A DNA stretch of 64,000 bases. It comes from Sediminibacterium sp. C3. Lineage in GTDB: Bacteria; Bacteroidota; Bacteroidia; Chitinophagales; Chitinophagaceae. This document shows, piece by piece, positions 8,431 to 17,894 of the stretch (positions are counted from its first letter, which is position 1; the number at the start of each line of letters is the position of its first letter). The position numbers and the translations under genes are program-made. The notes below the pieces were generated by a model. The model was not told the DNA's origin and did no database searches. It saw only the letters and a list, made by a program, of their open reading frames with translations. The stretch covers positions 712,219 through 776,218 of the forward strand of contig NZ_KI669560.1 in NCBI RefSeq assembly GCF_000508085.1, read 5' to 3'.

Positions 8431-11376
8431 TTATTGTATATATGCATCGATTATTTCAAGAAATGATTTTATTTCTATTGGCTTTGTTAAATAGTTGGCT
8501 GCTCCTATTGATTTTAGCTCATTAATTTGATTCGGCATGGCATCAGCACTTATAATTAAAACAGGAATTTCCCGAATGGACTCATCGGCCTTTATTTCCT
8601 GCAAAATTTCTTTTCCGTGTTTATCTGGCAAGTTTAAATCTAAAAGAATAATATCTGGTTTTGTTTCTTTTATTTTTTCAACTACCCCCTTGCCACTCAT
8701 GTGTATTTTTAGTTGAATACCTTTTCTTTTGGTGCTGATAATTTCTTCAACCAATTCTATATTAGGCTGATTGTCCTCAACATACAAAATACATCCAATC
8801 GTATCTTCTGACTCTTTATGTTGCCGCAGTGTAGCAGATTTCTGAATTTTGTCTAAATAGGTTTCAGATTCCTGTAATTCTATCCAGAAAGTACTACCCT
8901 TGCCGTATAAGCTTTTTACTCCAACACTTCCTCCCATTAACTCTGTTAGTTGTTTTACTACCGAAAGTCCCAATCCTGTGCCCTCCACATTGGAATTCTC
9001 CGCACCAATTCTCTCGAATGGAACGAATATTTTTTCAATGTATTGCTCCTCAATTCCCCATCCATTGTCTTCAATAGATATTCTGATGGGGGTATAGCCA
9101 TCCACTGAAGCTGGTTTGGTATCAACAGAAATATTAACCTGACCGCCTTCATTGTTGTATTTGATGGCGTTATTTGTTAAATTAATTAATACCTGTTTTA
9201 ATCTTTGTCTGTCTGCCTTTACATAAACGGGCATTGTTCCTTTGGGATACCATTGTAAGCTTACTTTTTTCTGATCGGCATAAAATTGAAGTCCTTCCGT
9301 AATTTCTTTAATTACTTCATATACATCTACCGACTCTACGGAAATACTGATTCTGCCTGATTCAATTCTGGAAATATCTAGCACTTCATTAATCAAATTC
9401 AGCAAATGTTTTCCACTATCTAAAATATGCTGAACTCCTTTTTCCTGAACAGGTGTTAAATCACTCATCTGAAGCAGTTGTCCAAACCCAAGAATAGAAT
9501 TCATGGGAGTGCGAAGTTCATGACTCATTTTAGATAAAAAGTCAGTCTTTGCCTTATTGGCTTCCTGTGCTTCCTTATTTGCATTAATCAGTGTAATATT
9601 TACATTTTCCAGATCCAGTGTGCGTTCTTTAATTTTTTCTTCAAGATGATTGTTTAAATCTTTTAACTCATCCTGTATGCGTTTGCGTTCGGTGATATCT
9701 TCCTTGATAGCAATATAATGTGTGATTTCGCCTTCTTCGTTTAAAATTGGGCCAATGGTAGCTTGCTCCCAATACAGGGTACCGTCTTTTTTTCTATTGT
9801 GGAAAATCCCTTTCCATTCCTTTCCTTGTGTTATATTTCCCCATAAATGCTGGTATTCTTCTAAGCTGGTTTCGCCCGATTTAAGCACTTTTGGATTTTT
9901 TCCTAATAACTCTTCTTGTTTGTAACCTGTTGTATGAAAAGTATATGGATTTGCATATTCTATATTGCCATCTAAGTTGGTAATTACAACTGTTAAGGGA
10001 ACTTGCTCTATAGCGCGGGAAAGTTTTCTTACTTTTTCTTCTGCAATTTTTTTATCGGTAATGCCAATGCCCATGCACTGCATTTCTGTGGGCCTGCCAT
10101 TGGCATCAGCCAGACAAACAAATTCCCAAAGTGTGGTCATTATTCCTCCTTCCCTGGTTGGTTTGTCTAATTCTATCTGGTGCACTTTTCCCGGATTCCG
10201 GATACATGCCAAAACCACTTCCTGTGTTTTTTTGTGATGATAACCACAAATGGATTTTAGAGAGTCGCCTTCTGAAAGTCCTTTTTCACTGTACAGCCAG
10301 CCAAATGTTTCTTCAAATGTTTTATTCCAAAAAGTATGCTTACCACTTAAATCGGTTCTTAATACATAGTGTGTTGGACTATTGACAATATTTAACAAGC
10401 GCTCTTCACTTTCTGCAATTTGCAGATTATACTCAACCCTCAGCTTCATGTTGGCATATAATTCTGCAAAAATGACCAGCAGGTTTTGTTCTTCTGATGT
10501 AAAGAAGTGTTTTTTCTTAAATACGTCAATGCCAATAAAACCAAGACATTCCTGACCTTGGAAAATAGGAACTGTAAATAGACTTTGAATGTTTTGTGTC
10601 TCCAATGCAGCTTTTAAAACATCATTTTCTGGCAAAGCACTAACATCGGGTATATGAATGGATTTTCTTTTTTTGTGTTCTTTGGTCCACTCAGACATTA
10701 ATTCCAGCGGTATATTCTGTAATTCGTTGATATGCGATGAAGTTCCCTCACTACACCATTCGTAGGTATTGTTACTAACTTCTTTTTTAAAATTGTATTC
10801 AAAAATATATACCCGATCAACTTCTAAAAATTCGCCTAGTTCTTTTAAAGAATTTTGTACTGCACTGTCGGGGTTAATTACAATACCGCCTAAATAATCT
10901 TTGGCCGTTTTGGTTATCAGATTTTGTAAACGATTCTGAAAGCGAAGTTTCTTTTCAATATTAATCTGATTGGTAATATTAGTAACTGTGGTCAGAATTT
11001 TTTCAATGGTTATCCCGTCTTCTTTCAATTCAGGTTCTGCTTCTATCAGTATCCAGGTAGTGTGCTTTGTTTTTATTTGGTGTATTCCAACAATTGCATC
11101 CTGTACAGGCTTTTTTGTTCTAATTACAATATTGGTTGGGTATTCTTCCTTGGGCAGTATTTTACCATCAAAATCTATAATAATATAACCGTCTTCCTGG
11201 GATCGAAGCTTGGTGAACTCTTCTACTTTTACCCCTAATATTCTTTCTGCTGCTTTGTTGGCTAATATAGGGTTTCCCTCTCCATCCGAATAAACTATCC
11301 CAATATTTATCCGGTTAAATAATTTTTCGTTCAATACAAGACTATCCTTCATTTTCCACTTATTTTTTGCAATCAT
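8431..11376 (-). CDS. Hybrid sensor histidine kinase (PAS-GAF-PAS-PAS-HisKA-HATPase-REC)
   Basis: A soluble sensor kinase of 981 residues; a second ATG eight codons in (11352) could also start it. It has a PAS (about 10-140), a GAF (150-320) and two PAS/PAC domains (325-575, each ending in an ITDKK or ITERK motif). A coiled coil leads to HisKA with phospho-His in SKMSHELRTPMNSILG. The HATPase has N box LINLTNNAIKYN, G1 DNGWGIE and G2 GTGLGLSVVK. A C-terminal receiver carries Asp in IILLDLNLPDKHG. No membrane segment is visible, so the signal is probably intracellular. The gene 3 bp downstream (REC-DHp) is a likely partner. The remnant at 6100-6946 is a paralogue of its 3' end. Confidence 0.9.
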   Translation of the reverse strand: MIAKNKWKMKDSLVLNEKLFNRINIGIVYSDGEGNPILANKAAERILGVKVEEFTKLRSQEDGYIIIDFDGKILPKEEYPTNIVIRTKKPVQDAIVGIHQIKTKHTTWILIEAEPELKEDGITIEKILTTVTNITNQINIEKKLRFQNRLQNLITKTAKDYLGGIVINPDSAVQNSLKELGEFLEVDRVYIFEYNFKKEVSNNTYEWCSEGTSSHINELQNIPLELMSEWTKEHKKRKSIHIPDVSALPENDVLKAALETQNIQSLFTVPIFQGQECLGFIGIDVFKKKHFFTSEEQNLLVIFAELYANMKLRVEYNLQIAESEERLLNIVNSPTHYVLRTDLSGKHTFWNKTFEETFGWLYSEKGLSEGDSLKSICGYHHKKTQEVVLACIRNPGKVHQIELDKPTREGGIMTTLWEFVCLADANGRPTEMQCMGIGITDKKIAEEKVRKLSRAIEQVPLTVVITNLDGNIEYANPYTFHTTGYKQEELLGKNPKVLKSGETSLEEYQHLWGNITQGKEWKGIFHNRKKDGTLYWEQATIGPILNEEGEITHYIAIKEDITERKRIQDELKDLNNHLEEKIKERTLDLENVNITLINANKEAQEANKAKTDFLSKMSHELRTPMNSILGFGQLLQMSDLTPVQEKGVQHILDSGKHLLNLINEVLDISRIESGRISISVESVDVYEVIKEITEGLQFYADQKKVSLQWYPKGTMPVYVKADRQRLKQVLINLTNNAIKYNNEGGQVNISVDTKPASVDGYTPIRISIEDNGWGIEEQYIEKIFVPFERIGAENSNVEGTGLGLSVVKQLTELMGGSVGVKSLYGKGSTFWIELQESETYLDKIQKSATLRQHKESEDTIGCILYVEDNQPNIELVEEIISTKRKGIQLKIHMSGKGVVEKIKETKPDIILLDLNLPDKHGKEILQEIKADESIREIPVLIISADAMPNQINELKSIGAANYLTKPIEIKSFLEIIDAYIQ

Positions 11377-11450
11377 TTAAAGTTAACAAATTATATGCGT
11401 TTGTGCTGAGACCAAAAGAGTAGATTCGCGGTTGACGATTATTTGAAACT

Positions 11451-11879
11451 ATGTTTTATAAAATACTAACTGTGGCAGGACTAGCAACCTTTGAAATTTA
11501 CGCTGCCATTCCTGCTGGCTTTGCTTTTGGCATTTCCCCGATTACTATTTTTATTGCCACAGTGATAGGAGGCCTTGCCGGTGTATTTATTGCAGCTTTT
11601 CTGGGTAAACATATTCAACAGTATATCAATCGCTTCAGAAAGCCGAAACCCAAGAAAGAAGACAAGAATACACTGATTTTTAAAATCTGGGAAAAATATG
11701 GAATTATTGGTCTTGGTTTTTTTGGAACACTAACAGTGGGCGCTCCGGTTAGTATTGGTGTTGGGACTGGTTTGAATGTTTCTATTCAAAAATTACTGGT
11801 ATGGTGTTGTATTGGTGTTGTTACCCGTTGTGCCATTTTTACTACCTTAGGCCATTACGGTATGAAACTGATTAACTAA
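11451..11879 (+). CDS. Small membrane protein, possible small multidrug export family
   Basis: A hydrophobic protein of 142 residues with four or so membrane spans: FEIYAAIPAGFAFG near the N-terminus, an alanine/glycine-rich second span, a basic cytoplasmic loop (RKPKPKKEDK), and two C-terminal spans with GTLTVGAPVSIGVGTGLN. The layout and the early Glu-Ile-x-x-Ala-Ile-Pro motif resemble the 'small multi-drug export' family (PF06695), where a function has rarely been shown. The stop overlaps the ATG of the HAD gene by one base (TAATG), so the two are translationally coupled. Confidence 0.5.
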   Translation: MFYKILTVAGLATFEIYAAIPAGFAFGISPITIFIATVIGGLAGVFIAAFLGKHIQQYINRFRKPKPKKEDKNTLIFKIWEKYGIIGLGFFGTLTVGAPVSIGVGTGLNVSIQKLLVWCCIGVVTRCAIFTTLGHYGMKLIN

Positions 11880-12499
11880 TGGCTTATCAAATTAAAAATA
11901 TCATTTTCGATTTAGGCGGAGTGTTATTGAATATTGATTTTAAACTAACCAGCAACGCTTTTAAGAATTTGGGTGTTAACCATTTTGATGAAATGTTCAC
12001 CCAGCATTTTTCTAACCCCCTTTTTGAACTCCTGGAAACAGGCAAAATAGATGAAACCGCTTTTTATGAAGCGTTCAGAAAGGAAGCGGGATTGCCTTTA
12101 TCCAATGAGCAGATTCAGGCTGCTTGGAATGCCCTTTTGCTTGATTTTCCACCCGAAAGAATTAAGTGGCTTGAAAAAATAGCGAGCCAATACCGTATTT
12201 TTCTATTTTCCAATACCAATCAGATTCATTACGATTGTTTTAAACTGAATTTCAGCAATGCATTTGATGGTAAGAATTTTGACGATTTTTTTGAGAAAGC
12301 ATATTACTCTCAGTTCCTGGGATTAAGAAAGCCATACCCTGAATCTTTTCTGGCAATTCTAGAGGAGCAAGGAATTCTTCCTTCAGAAACACTTTTTATT
12401 GATGATACGTATAAAAACATTGAAGCAGCAAACCAGCTGGGATTTCAGACAATTCATTTACAAAGCCCCACTACTGTTCTGGATCTTAATCTGATTTAA
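11879..12499 (+). CDS. HAD-family phosphatase (YihX-like)
   Basis: A 206-residue haloacid-dehalogenase-superfamily hydrolase. Motif I is FDLGGVLLNID at the N-terminus; this family usually reads DxGxV or DxGGV with the nucleophilic Asp first. A helical cap follows (residues about 15-90). Motif II is the Ser/Asn of LFSNTNQIH, the motif III Lys lies near LRKPYPE, and motif IV is LFIDDTYKNIEAA. The Asn in LFSNTN and the overall length fit the YihX/HAD-IA-v3 group that acts on sugar phosphates, but the substrate is not known. It starts in the stop codon of the membrane-protein gene before it. Confidence 0.85.
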   Translation: MAYQIKNIIFDLGGVLLNIDFKLTSNAFKNLGVNHFDEMFTQHFSNPLFELLETGKIDETAFYEAFRKEAGLPLSNEQIQAAWNALLLDFPPERIKWLEKIASQYRIFLFSNTNQIHYDCFKLNFSNAFDGKNFDDFFEKAYYSQFLGLRKPYPESFLAILEEQGILPSETLFIDDTYKNIEAANQLGFQTIHLQSPTTVLDLNLI

Positions 12500-12528
12500 C
12501 TAAATCAGTGAAAATCAGCCAGAGTTTA

Positions 12529-12792
12529 CTACTTAACTTCTTCAAAATCAAGGTAATCGCCCTTGCTGGCTGTGCCTGAAAATGTGCTATTCCCTGAACT
12601 GGAAGTTTGTTTTTGCTGGCTGGAATTTTGATTGTTCCGGAATGCTTCCTGTTGCTGATAGGCTTGTTCTGCCTGCATTTCTGCCATTTTCTTTTTCAAC
12701 TGGCTGGCTGTTCGGCTTACCGGTATAACCAGTCCAAAAATAAAACGGTACAAAAAATAGATGGCCAAACACCAGAATAATACTTTAAACAT
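12529..12792 (-). CDS. DUF4834 family membrane-anchored protein
   Basis: A short protein of 87 residues. One N-terminal membrane span (VLFWCLAIYFLYRFIFGLVI) is followed by a polar Gln/Ser/Asn-rich linker and a conserved acidic tail GDYLDFEEVK, the signature of the Bacteroidota DUF4834 family. No function is known for the family. It is convergent with the HAD gene and divergent from rimP. Confidence 0.7.
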   Translation of the reverse strand: MFKVLFWCLAIYFLYRFIFGLVIPVSRTASQLKKKMAEMQAEQAYQQQEAFRNNQNSSQQKQTSSSGNSTFSGTASKGDYLDFEEVK

Positions 12793-12864
12793 AAGGTTGT
12801 AAAACTACCGATAAAGCTTAAAACCGATTGTTAAATACTGCTAAAACACTCAATGCAGTAAAAA

Positions 12865-12897
12865 TTTGGATTCTAGCCTATTTTTTGTATACCTTTG
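12865..12897 (+). promoter_or_regulatory. Promoter of rimP-nusA-infB
   Basis: TTTG at 12865-12868, a 21-nt spacer and TACCTTTG at 12890-12897 match the Bacteroidota primary-sigma promoter pattern (TTTG / TAnnTTTG) exactly in sequence and spacing. Transcription should start around 12902-12905, giving a leader of about 50 nt before the rimP ATG at 12955. Confidence 0.75.
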
Positions 12898-12916
12898 CAG
12901 TAAGCTAAGAAACAAA

Positions 12917-12951
12917 AGAAGGGAACGACTATCGTTCCCTTCTCCTTTTTT
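12917..12951 (+). promoter_or_regulatory. Leader hairpin with T-tract upstream of rimP
   Basis: A perfect stem-loop (arms GAAGGGAACGA and TCGTTCCCTTC, 12918-12928 and 12932-12942, 3-nt loop, extendable by one A-T pair) is followed by CC and six T (12946-12951), ending 3 nt before the rimP start codon. It looks like an intrinsic terminator placed inside the leader, so it may attenuate the operon or block the ribosome site. The promoter lies just upstream, so it does not serve a preceding gene; the gene to the left is on the other strand. Confidence 0.7.
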
Positions 12952-12954
12952 ACT

Positions 12955-13425
12955 ATGGCAACAGATAAAAATTTAGGACAGATAGAAGCATTTCTTCAGA
13001 CTTTACTGGCAGATGAGCCCAGTTATTTTCTGGTTTCTGTAAAAGTTAAGCCTACAGACAATATCAAGGTATTTCTGGACGGCGATAATGGGCTTCCCAT
13101 TGAGAAATGTGTTTACTTTAATAGAAAACTCTATCATATGATAGAAGAAGCAGGCCTTTATGAAGAAGGTGCTTTTTCATTGGAAGTTTCTTCTCCTGGG
13201 ATTGACGAACCGCTCAAGCTAAAAAGACAGTACCAGAAAAATATTGGAAGAACCATTCAAGTGGTGTTTAATGACAATACCATCAAGGAAGGAGTTTTGG
13301 AAACAGTTGCAGAAGCAGACATTATGTTACAGAGCACCTCGGGTAAAGGCAAAAAGGCAGTAACAGAACAGATACTTATTCCTTTTGAAAATATAAAATC
13401 AACAACCGTTCAAATTAAATTTTAG
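12955..13425 (+). CDS. rimP: Ribosome maturation factor RimP
   Basis: A 156-residue protein needed for 30S subunit maturation. It shows the RimP_N fold (IEAFLQTLLADEPSYFLVSVKVKPTDNIKVFLDGDNG), the signature FSLEVSSPGIDEPLK near residues 80-95, and a C-terminal SH3-like domain (RTIQVVFNDNTIKEGVLETV). Length and order match the family. It is the first gene of the rimP-nusA-infB operon, the classical arrangement, with 20 bp to nusA. Its expression is probably controlled by the hairpin ending just before its start codon. Confidence 0.95.
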   Translation: MATDKNLGQIEAFLQTLLADEPSYFLVSVKVKPTDNIKVFLDGDNGLPIEKCVYFNRKLYHMIEEAGLYEEGAFSLEVSSPGIDEPLKLKRQYQKNIGRTIQVVFNDNTIKEGVLETVAEADIMLQSTSGKGKKAVTEQILIPFENIKSTTVQIKF

Positions 13426-13445
13426 CAGAATAAAAAAACAGCGTT

Positions 13446-14696
13446 ATGGCAAGTATAAACTTAATTGAAGCGTTTCAGGAGTTTAAAGACGCGGAAAATA
13501 TTGATCGTCCCACGATGATGAAAGTGGTTGAAGACGTGTTTAAAACCTTACTACGTAAGAAGTTTGGCGCCGATGACAACTTCGACGTAATTGTAAACGC
13601 GGAAAAAGGTGACCTTGAAATCATCCGAAGAAGAATGATTGTGGAAGATGGAGAAGTGAATGATCCACTTGCTGAAATTGCTTATTCAGAAGCTGCCAAA
13701 ATTGAACCCGATTTTGAAGTTGGTGAGGAATTGTATGAAGAAGTTGATATTCTTGACTTCGGACGCAGAGCTATTTTAGCTGCCAAGCAAACATTGGCAA
13801 GCCGAATCAGCGACCTTAAGAAAAACGTTCTGGTTAAAAAGTACGGCGACCGTATCGGTGAAATCATCAGCGCAGAAGTATATCAGGTTTGGAAGAAGGA
13901 AGTATTATTATTAGACGAGGAAGGCAATGAGTTGATTCTACCTAAATCGGAGCAGATTCCTCAGGACTACTTTAAAAAGGGCGAAAATATCCGCGCAGTT
14001 GTTGCCAGAGTAGACATGAAGAATAATACACCGGTTATTATCCTTTCCAGAACCAGCCCATTATTCCTAGCCAAATTGCTTGAAATTGAAGTGCCTGAAA
14101 TTTTTGATGGCCTGATTGCTATTAAGAAAATCGTTCGTGAACCAGGTGACAGGGCAAAAGTTGCGGTTGAATCTTATGACGACCGTATTGATCCGGTTGG
14201 AGCATGTGTGGGTATGAAGGGTAGTAGAATTCACGGAATTGTTCGTGAATTGAAAAATGAGAACATTGATGTTATCAACTTTACTACCAATATTCAATTG
14301 TTGATTCAGCGTTCATTAACACCTGCTAAAATCAGTTATATGGACCTGGATAATGAGAAAAAGCAGGCCAATGTTTACTTAAAAGCCGATCAGGTTTCAT
14401 TGGCCATCGGACGCAGAGGGGTAAACATTAAGTTGGCTTGTGAATTAACTGGTTATGAGATTGATGTGTACCGTGAAGACGAAGAAATTACCGATGAATT
14501 TGATATTGATCTGGATGAATTCAGCGACGAAATTGAAACCTGGATTATTGACGAGTTCAAGAAAATCGGTTGTGATACCGGACGTAGTATTTTAAAACTA
14601 ACTGTTGATGAATTGGAGCGCAGAACAGACCTTGAGCGCGAAACCATTGAAGAAGTTAGAAAAGTATTACAAGAAGAATTTGATAGAGAAGAATAA
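13446..14696 (+). CDS. nusA: Transcription termination/antitermination factor NusA
   Basis: A 416-residue RNA-polymerase-associated factor. It has an N-terminal polymerase-binding domain (residues 1-130), an S1 domain (about 135-200, GEIISAEVYQVWKKEVLL), then KH1 and KH2 (about 230-345). The diagnostic stretch DPVGACVGMKGSRIHGIV and the second motif LAIGRRGVNIKLA are present. The C-terminus has one acidic helical (HhH-like) region and lacks the long repeats of E. coli NusA, as usual in Bacteroidota. It is co-transcribed between rimP and infB. Confidence 0.95.
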   Translation: MASINLIEAFQEFKDAENIDRPTMMKVVEDVFKTLLRKKFGADDNFDVIVNAEKGDLEIIRRRMIVEDGEVNDPLAEIAYSEAAKIEPDFEVGEELYEEVDILDFGRRAILAAKQTLASRISDLKKNVLVKKYGDRIGEIISAEVYQVWKKEVLLLDEEGNELILPKSEQIPQDYFKKGENIRAVVARVDMKNNTPVIILSRTSPLFLAKLLEIEVPEIFDGLIAIKKIVREPGDRAKVAVESYDDRIDPVGACVGMKGSRIHGIVRELKNENIDVINFTTNIQLLIQRSLTPAKISYMDLDNEKKQANVYLKADQVSLAIGRRGVNIKLACELTGYEIDVYREDEEITDEFDIDLDEFSDEIETWIIDEFKKIGCDTGRSILKLTVDELERRTDLERETIEEVRKVLQEEFDREE

Positions 14697-14771
14697 GCAG
14701 CCAATAACCACGTATATTTGTCAAGTATGCGTGGCTTGATTGTTACGCATATTAGGACCCAAAAACAAAGA

Positions 14772-17700
14772 ATGTCAGAACTGAAATTACCGAGACTGTT
14801 AGCAGCCGCCAAAGAATTCAACATTGGTCAGGATACCCTGATTGAATTTTTGGTGAAGAAAGGATTTAACAGAGATGACCTGAAGCCTACTGCAAAGCTT
14901 CAGGAAGACCATTACCGTGCCCTGCAGGCAGAATTCCAGGGCGATAAAGTTGCCAAGAACAAAGCTGACCAGGTAGAAATTCCAAAAGGAGGTCAAACAG
15001 AGGCGAAGAAGAAAAAAGACGAGGAAGAAATTACTTTCAGAAAAGAAGAGAAGAAACCTGTAGCTGAACCAGCTGCTCCTCCTGTTCAGCCGACAGTTGT
15101 TACTAAAGAAGAAGTGATAGAAAAGGAACCGGAACCAGTTGCACCAGCAGCCCCGGTTACCCCAGAGCCAGTTGCTGAACAACCGAAACCAGCGCCAGCA
15201 CAAGCTCCGGAAACACCTTCCGAGAAAGCCCCTGTTGAAAAAGCTGTGGCTGAAGTTGTTAAGCCAGAGCCTACTACTATAGAAGGCCCAAAAGTGATCA
15301 ATAAGATAGATTTATCTACCATTGATTCATCAACCCGACCAAAGAAGACCCCTAAGAAGCAAGAACCTGCGGTTGAAAAGAAGGCAGAAGCTACAAAGCC
15401 TGCACCTGCACCGGAAACTTCGGTTCCAGTACAGGCAGCCCCTGTTGCAAAAGTGCCGGACCCTGCTCCTACAGCCGTTCCAGCTCCCCCAGCAGCAGAA
15501 ACAGCACCTACTATTGAAAATATTCGTGCTGAAAAACTGGAAGGCCCTAAAATTTTAGGAAAAATTGAGCTTCCCATCAATAGTGATACCCGTCCGAAGC
15601 CAATGGGCAGAGATGAGAAACGCAAACGCAAACGTATTCCTGTTGATAAGAAGGGAGAACCTAATACCAATGTTCCTAAAGATGCGGAAGGAAGACCATT
15701 GACGGGCCCTAATCGTCCGATTGTACCTGCGAGAAATAACAATGCTAATAGCGGAGGTGGTGGATTCAACAGAGGCGGACAAGGTCAGGGTGGATTCAAT
15801 AGAGGTGGTCAAGGTGGCGGAAACAGAAGAAATGATAGAAATGCGCCACGTACAGAAGAAAAGGAAATAGATCAAAAAGCAATTCAGGAAAAAATAAGAG
15901 AAACCCAGGCTAAGCTTGCCGGAACGGGTGGCAGAGGTAAGAGCTTAAAAGCAAAATACCGCAGAGCCAAGCGTGATGAAGCAGCTGAATCAATGGGTGA
16001 GGAAATGTCGGATGACAACAAACTTCAGGTTACTGAATTTGTAACGGTAAGTGAGTTGGCCAACCTGATGGATGTAAGTTTTGCCGATGTAATTGGCAAG
16101 TGTATGAACCTGGGTATTATGGTTTCTATTAATCAGCGTTTAGATGCTGAGGTAATTGAACTGGTTGCCAGTGAGTTTGGTTTTGAAGTTGAATTTATTG
16201 GATTGGAAGACGTTGATGAATTAGAGGGAGATGATGATGTGGATGATGAAGCAGATTTACAGGAGCGTCCTCCAATTGTTACCATCATGGGTCACGTTGA
16301 CCACGGTAAAACTTCCTTGTTAGACTATATCCGTAACGCGAATGTAGTTGCCGGGGAAGCGGGTGGTATCACTCAACATATTGGTGCTTATGAAGTAACC
16401 TTGCCTAACGGTAAAGCCATTACCTTCCTGGATACTCCTGGTCACGAGGCGTTTACCGCCATGCGTGCTCGTGGTGCCAAGGTAACCGATATCTCTATTA
16501 TTGTGGTTGCTGCAGACGATGCGGTGATGCCTCAGACAAAAGAAGCCATCAGTCACTCTCAGGCCGCATCTGTTCCGATGATTTTTGCGGTGAATAAAAT
16601 AGACAAGGACGGAGCCAATCCTCAAAAAATATACGAGCAACTTTCTCAGATGAATATTCTGGTGGAAGCCTGGGGTGGTAAATTCCAGAACCAGGAACTG
16701 TCTGCTAAACAAGGTTTGAATGTTGATCTTCTATTAGAGAAAGTATTGTTGGAAGCTGAATTATTAGACCTGAAAGCCAATCCTAACAGAGAGGCAGTAG
16801 GTACAATCATTGAAGCATCTCTTGATAAAGGAAGAGGATATGTAGCAACTATTCTGGTTCAGAATGGTACTTTACGTCAAGGGGATTTGATTGTTTCCGG
16901 ACAATATTTTGGTAGAGTAAAAGCCATGTTTAATGAGCGTAATCAGCGCATTAATGAAGCTCCACCTTCTACTCCTGTGGTTATCCTAGGGTTGAACGGT
17001 GCACCTCAGGCGGGCGAGAAATTCAAAGTATTCGAAGACGAGGCAGAAGCAAAAGAAATAGCTACTAAGAGAGCCCAGATTTCCAGAGAGCAAGGACTTC
17101 GTGCCCGTAAGCATATCACATTGGATGAAATTGGCCGTCGTTTGGCATTGGGTAACTTTAAAGAACTCAATATTATCATCAAAGGGGATGTGGACGGTTC
17201 TGTAGAAGCATTGAGCGACTCTTTACAAAAACTAAGTACGGCTGAAATTGCAGTGAGAGTAGTGTTGAAAGGTGTGGGCCAGATATCTGAAAGTGATGTG
17301 TTGTTGGCTACAGCTTCTGATGCCATTATCATTGGATTTAACGTACGTCCTTCTATGCAGGCCAACAGATTGGCTGATACAGAAGGCGTGCAGATTAAGC
17401 TATACTCTATTATCTACCAGGCTATTGATGAAATCAAGAGTGCCATGGAAGGTATGCTTGAGCCTAAGATTCAGGAAAAGATTACAGCTAACGTTGAAGT
17501 TAGAGAAGTATACAAGTTTGATAAAGCCACTGTGGCCGGTTGTTATGTACTGGAAGGTAAAATTGCCAGAAACAGTAAGATCAGAATTATCAGAGACGGT
17601 ATTGTGGAATATCCAAAAGGAGAAGGCCAGAGTGCTGAACTTGGCAGCTTGAAACGCTTTAAAGATGACGTAAAAGAAGTATCTACCAATATGGAGTGTG

Positions 17701-17786
17701 GATTAACCATTAAAAACTTCAATGACCTGAAAGTTGGGGATATTGTAGAAGCATTTGAGGAAGAAGAAGTGAAGCGTACTTTATAA
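14772..17786 (+). CDS. infB: Translation initiation factor IF-2
   Basis: The GTPase that brings initiator tRNA to the 30S subunit. The start is set at ATG 14772 ([16 protein letters not shown], an IF2_N domain), because the 18 residues upstream in the same frame do not fit the family. A long Pro/Ala/Glu/Lys-rich linker follows, then a Gly-rich block with repeated FNRGGQG (about 15750-15835), a second IF2_N-like domain, and the G domain with GHVDHGKT at residues 507-514, DTPGH and NKID. Domains II to IV run to the natural end EEEEVKRTL. The 1,004 residues reflect the long linker. Last gene of the operon; a terminator follows. Confidence 0.95.
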   Translation: MSELKLPRLLAAAKEFNIGQDTLIEFLVKKGFNRDDLKPTAKLQEDHYRALQAEFQGDKVAKNKADQVEIPKGGQTEAKKKKDEEEITFRKEEKKPVAEPAAPPVQPTVVTKEEVIEKEPEPVAPAAPVTPEPVAEQPKPAPAQAPETPSEKAPVEKAVAEVVKPEPTTIEGPKVINKIDLSTIDSSTRPKKTPKKQEPAVEKKAEATKPAPAPETSVPVQAAPVAKVPDPAPTAVPAPPAAETAPTIENIRAEKLEGPKILGKIELPINSDTRPKPMGRDEKRKRKRIPVDKKGEPNTNVPKDAEGRPLTGPNRPIVPARNNNANSGGGGFNRGGQGQGGFNRGGQGGGNRRNDRNAPRTEEKEIDQKAIQEKIRETQAKLAGTGGRGKSLKAKYRRAKRDEAAESMGEEMSDDNKLQVTEFVTVSELANLMDVSFADVIGKCMNLGIMVSINQRLDAEVIELVASEFGFEVEFIGLEDVDELEGDDDVDDEADLQERPPIVTIMGHVDHGKTSLLDYIRNANVVAGEAGGITQHIGAYEVTLPNGKAITFLDTPGHEAFTAMRARGAKVTDISIIVVAADDAVMPQTKEAISHSQAASVPMIFAVNKIDKDGANPQKIYEQLSQMNILVEAWGGKFQNQELSAKQGLNVDLLLEKVLLEAELLDLKANPNREAVGTIIEASLDKGRGYVATILVQNGTLRQGDLIVSGQYFGRVKAMFNERNQRINEAPPSTPVVILGLNGAPQAGEKFKVFEDEAEAKEIATKRAQISREQGLRARKHITLDEIGRRLALGNFKELNIIIKGDVDGSVEALSDSLQKLSTAEIAVRVVLKGVGQISESDVLLATASDAIIIGFNVRPSMQANRLADTEGVQIKLYSIIYQAIDEIKSAMEGMLEPKIQEKITANVEVREVYKFDKATVAGCYVLEGKIARNSKIRIIRDGIVEYPKGEGQSAELGSLKRFKDDVKEVSTNMECGLTIKNFNDLKVGDIVEAFEEEEVKRTL

Positions 17787-17801
17787 ATTGTTAACAGACA
17801 T

Positions 17802-17833
17802 AAAGCCTCAAACCTGGTGTTTGGGGCTTTTAT
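17802..17833 (+). terminator. Intrinsic terminator of the rimP-nusA-infB operon
   Basis: A stem formed by AAAGCC-T-CAAAC and GTTTG-G-GGCTTT with a CTGGT loop, followed by TTTTATAATTT. It lies 16 bp after the infB stop, in the right position to end the operon. Confidence 0.8.
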
Positions 17834-17847
17834 AATTTGTTAAAAGG

Positions 17848-17878
17848 TTTGGCAACAGCTGAAAACCATATTAGTTTG
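17848..17878 (+). promoter_or_regulatory. Probable promoter of the SurA-like gene
   Basis: TTTG at 17848-17851, a 19-nt spacer and TTAGTTTG at 17871-17878, one base off the TAnnTTTG consensus. It is placed between the infB terminator and the next gene, with the expected start of transcription near 17885. Confidence 0.5.
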
Positions 17879-17894
17879 ATTATTTTTGAATACT

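Noticed and set aside
4145-11376. Phage- or plasmid-defence island
   Set aside because: All recognisable genes are signalling, cell-wall or ATP-grasp proteins; no nuclease, helicase or toxin pairs typical of defence are seen.
15086-15769. Long open frame (227 residues) on the minus strand, rich in Ala/Gly/Ser
   Set aside because: It is the reverse of the Pro/Ala-rich linker of infB; low-complexity codons leave the antisense frame open. No family similarity.
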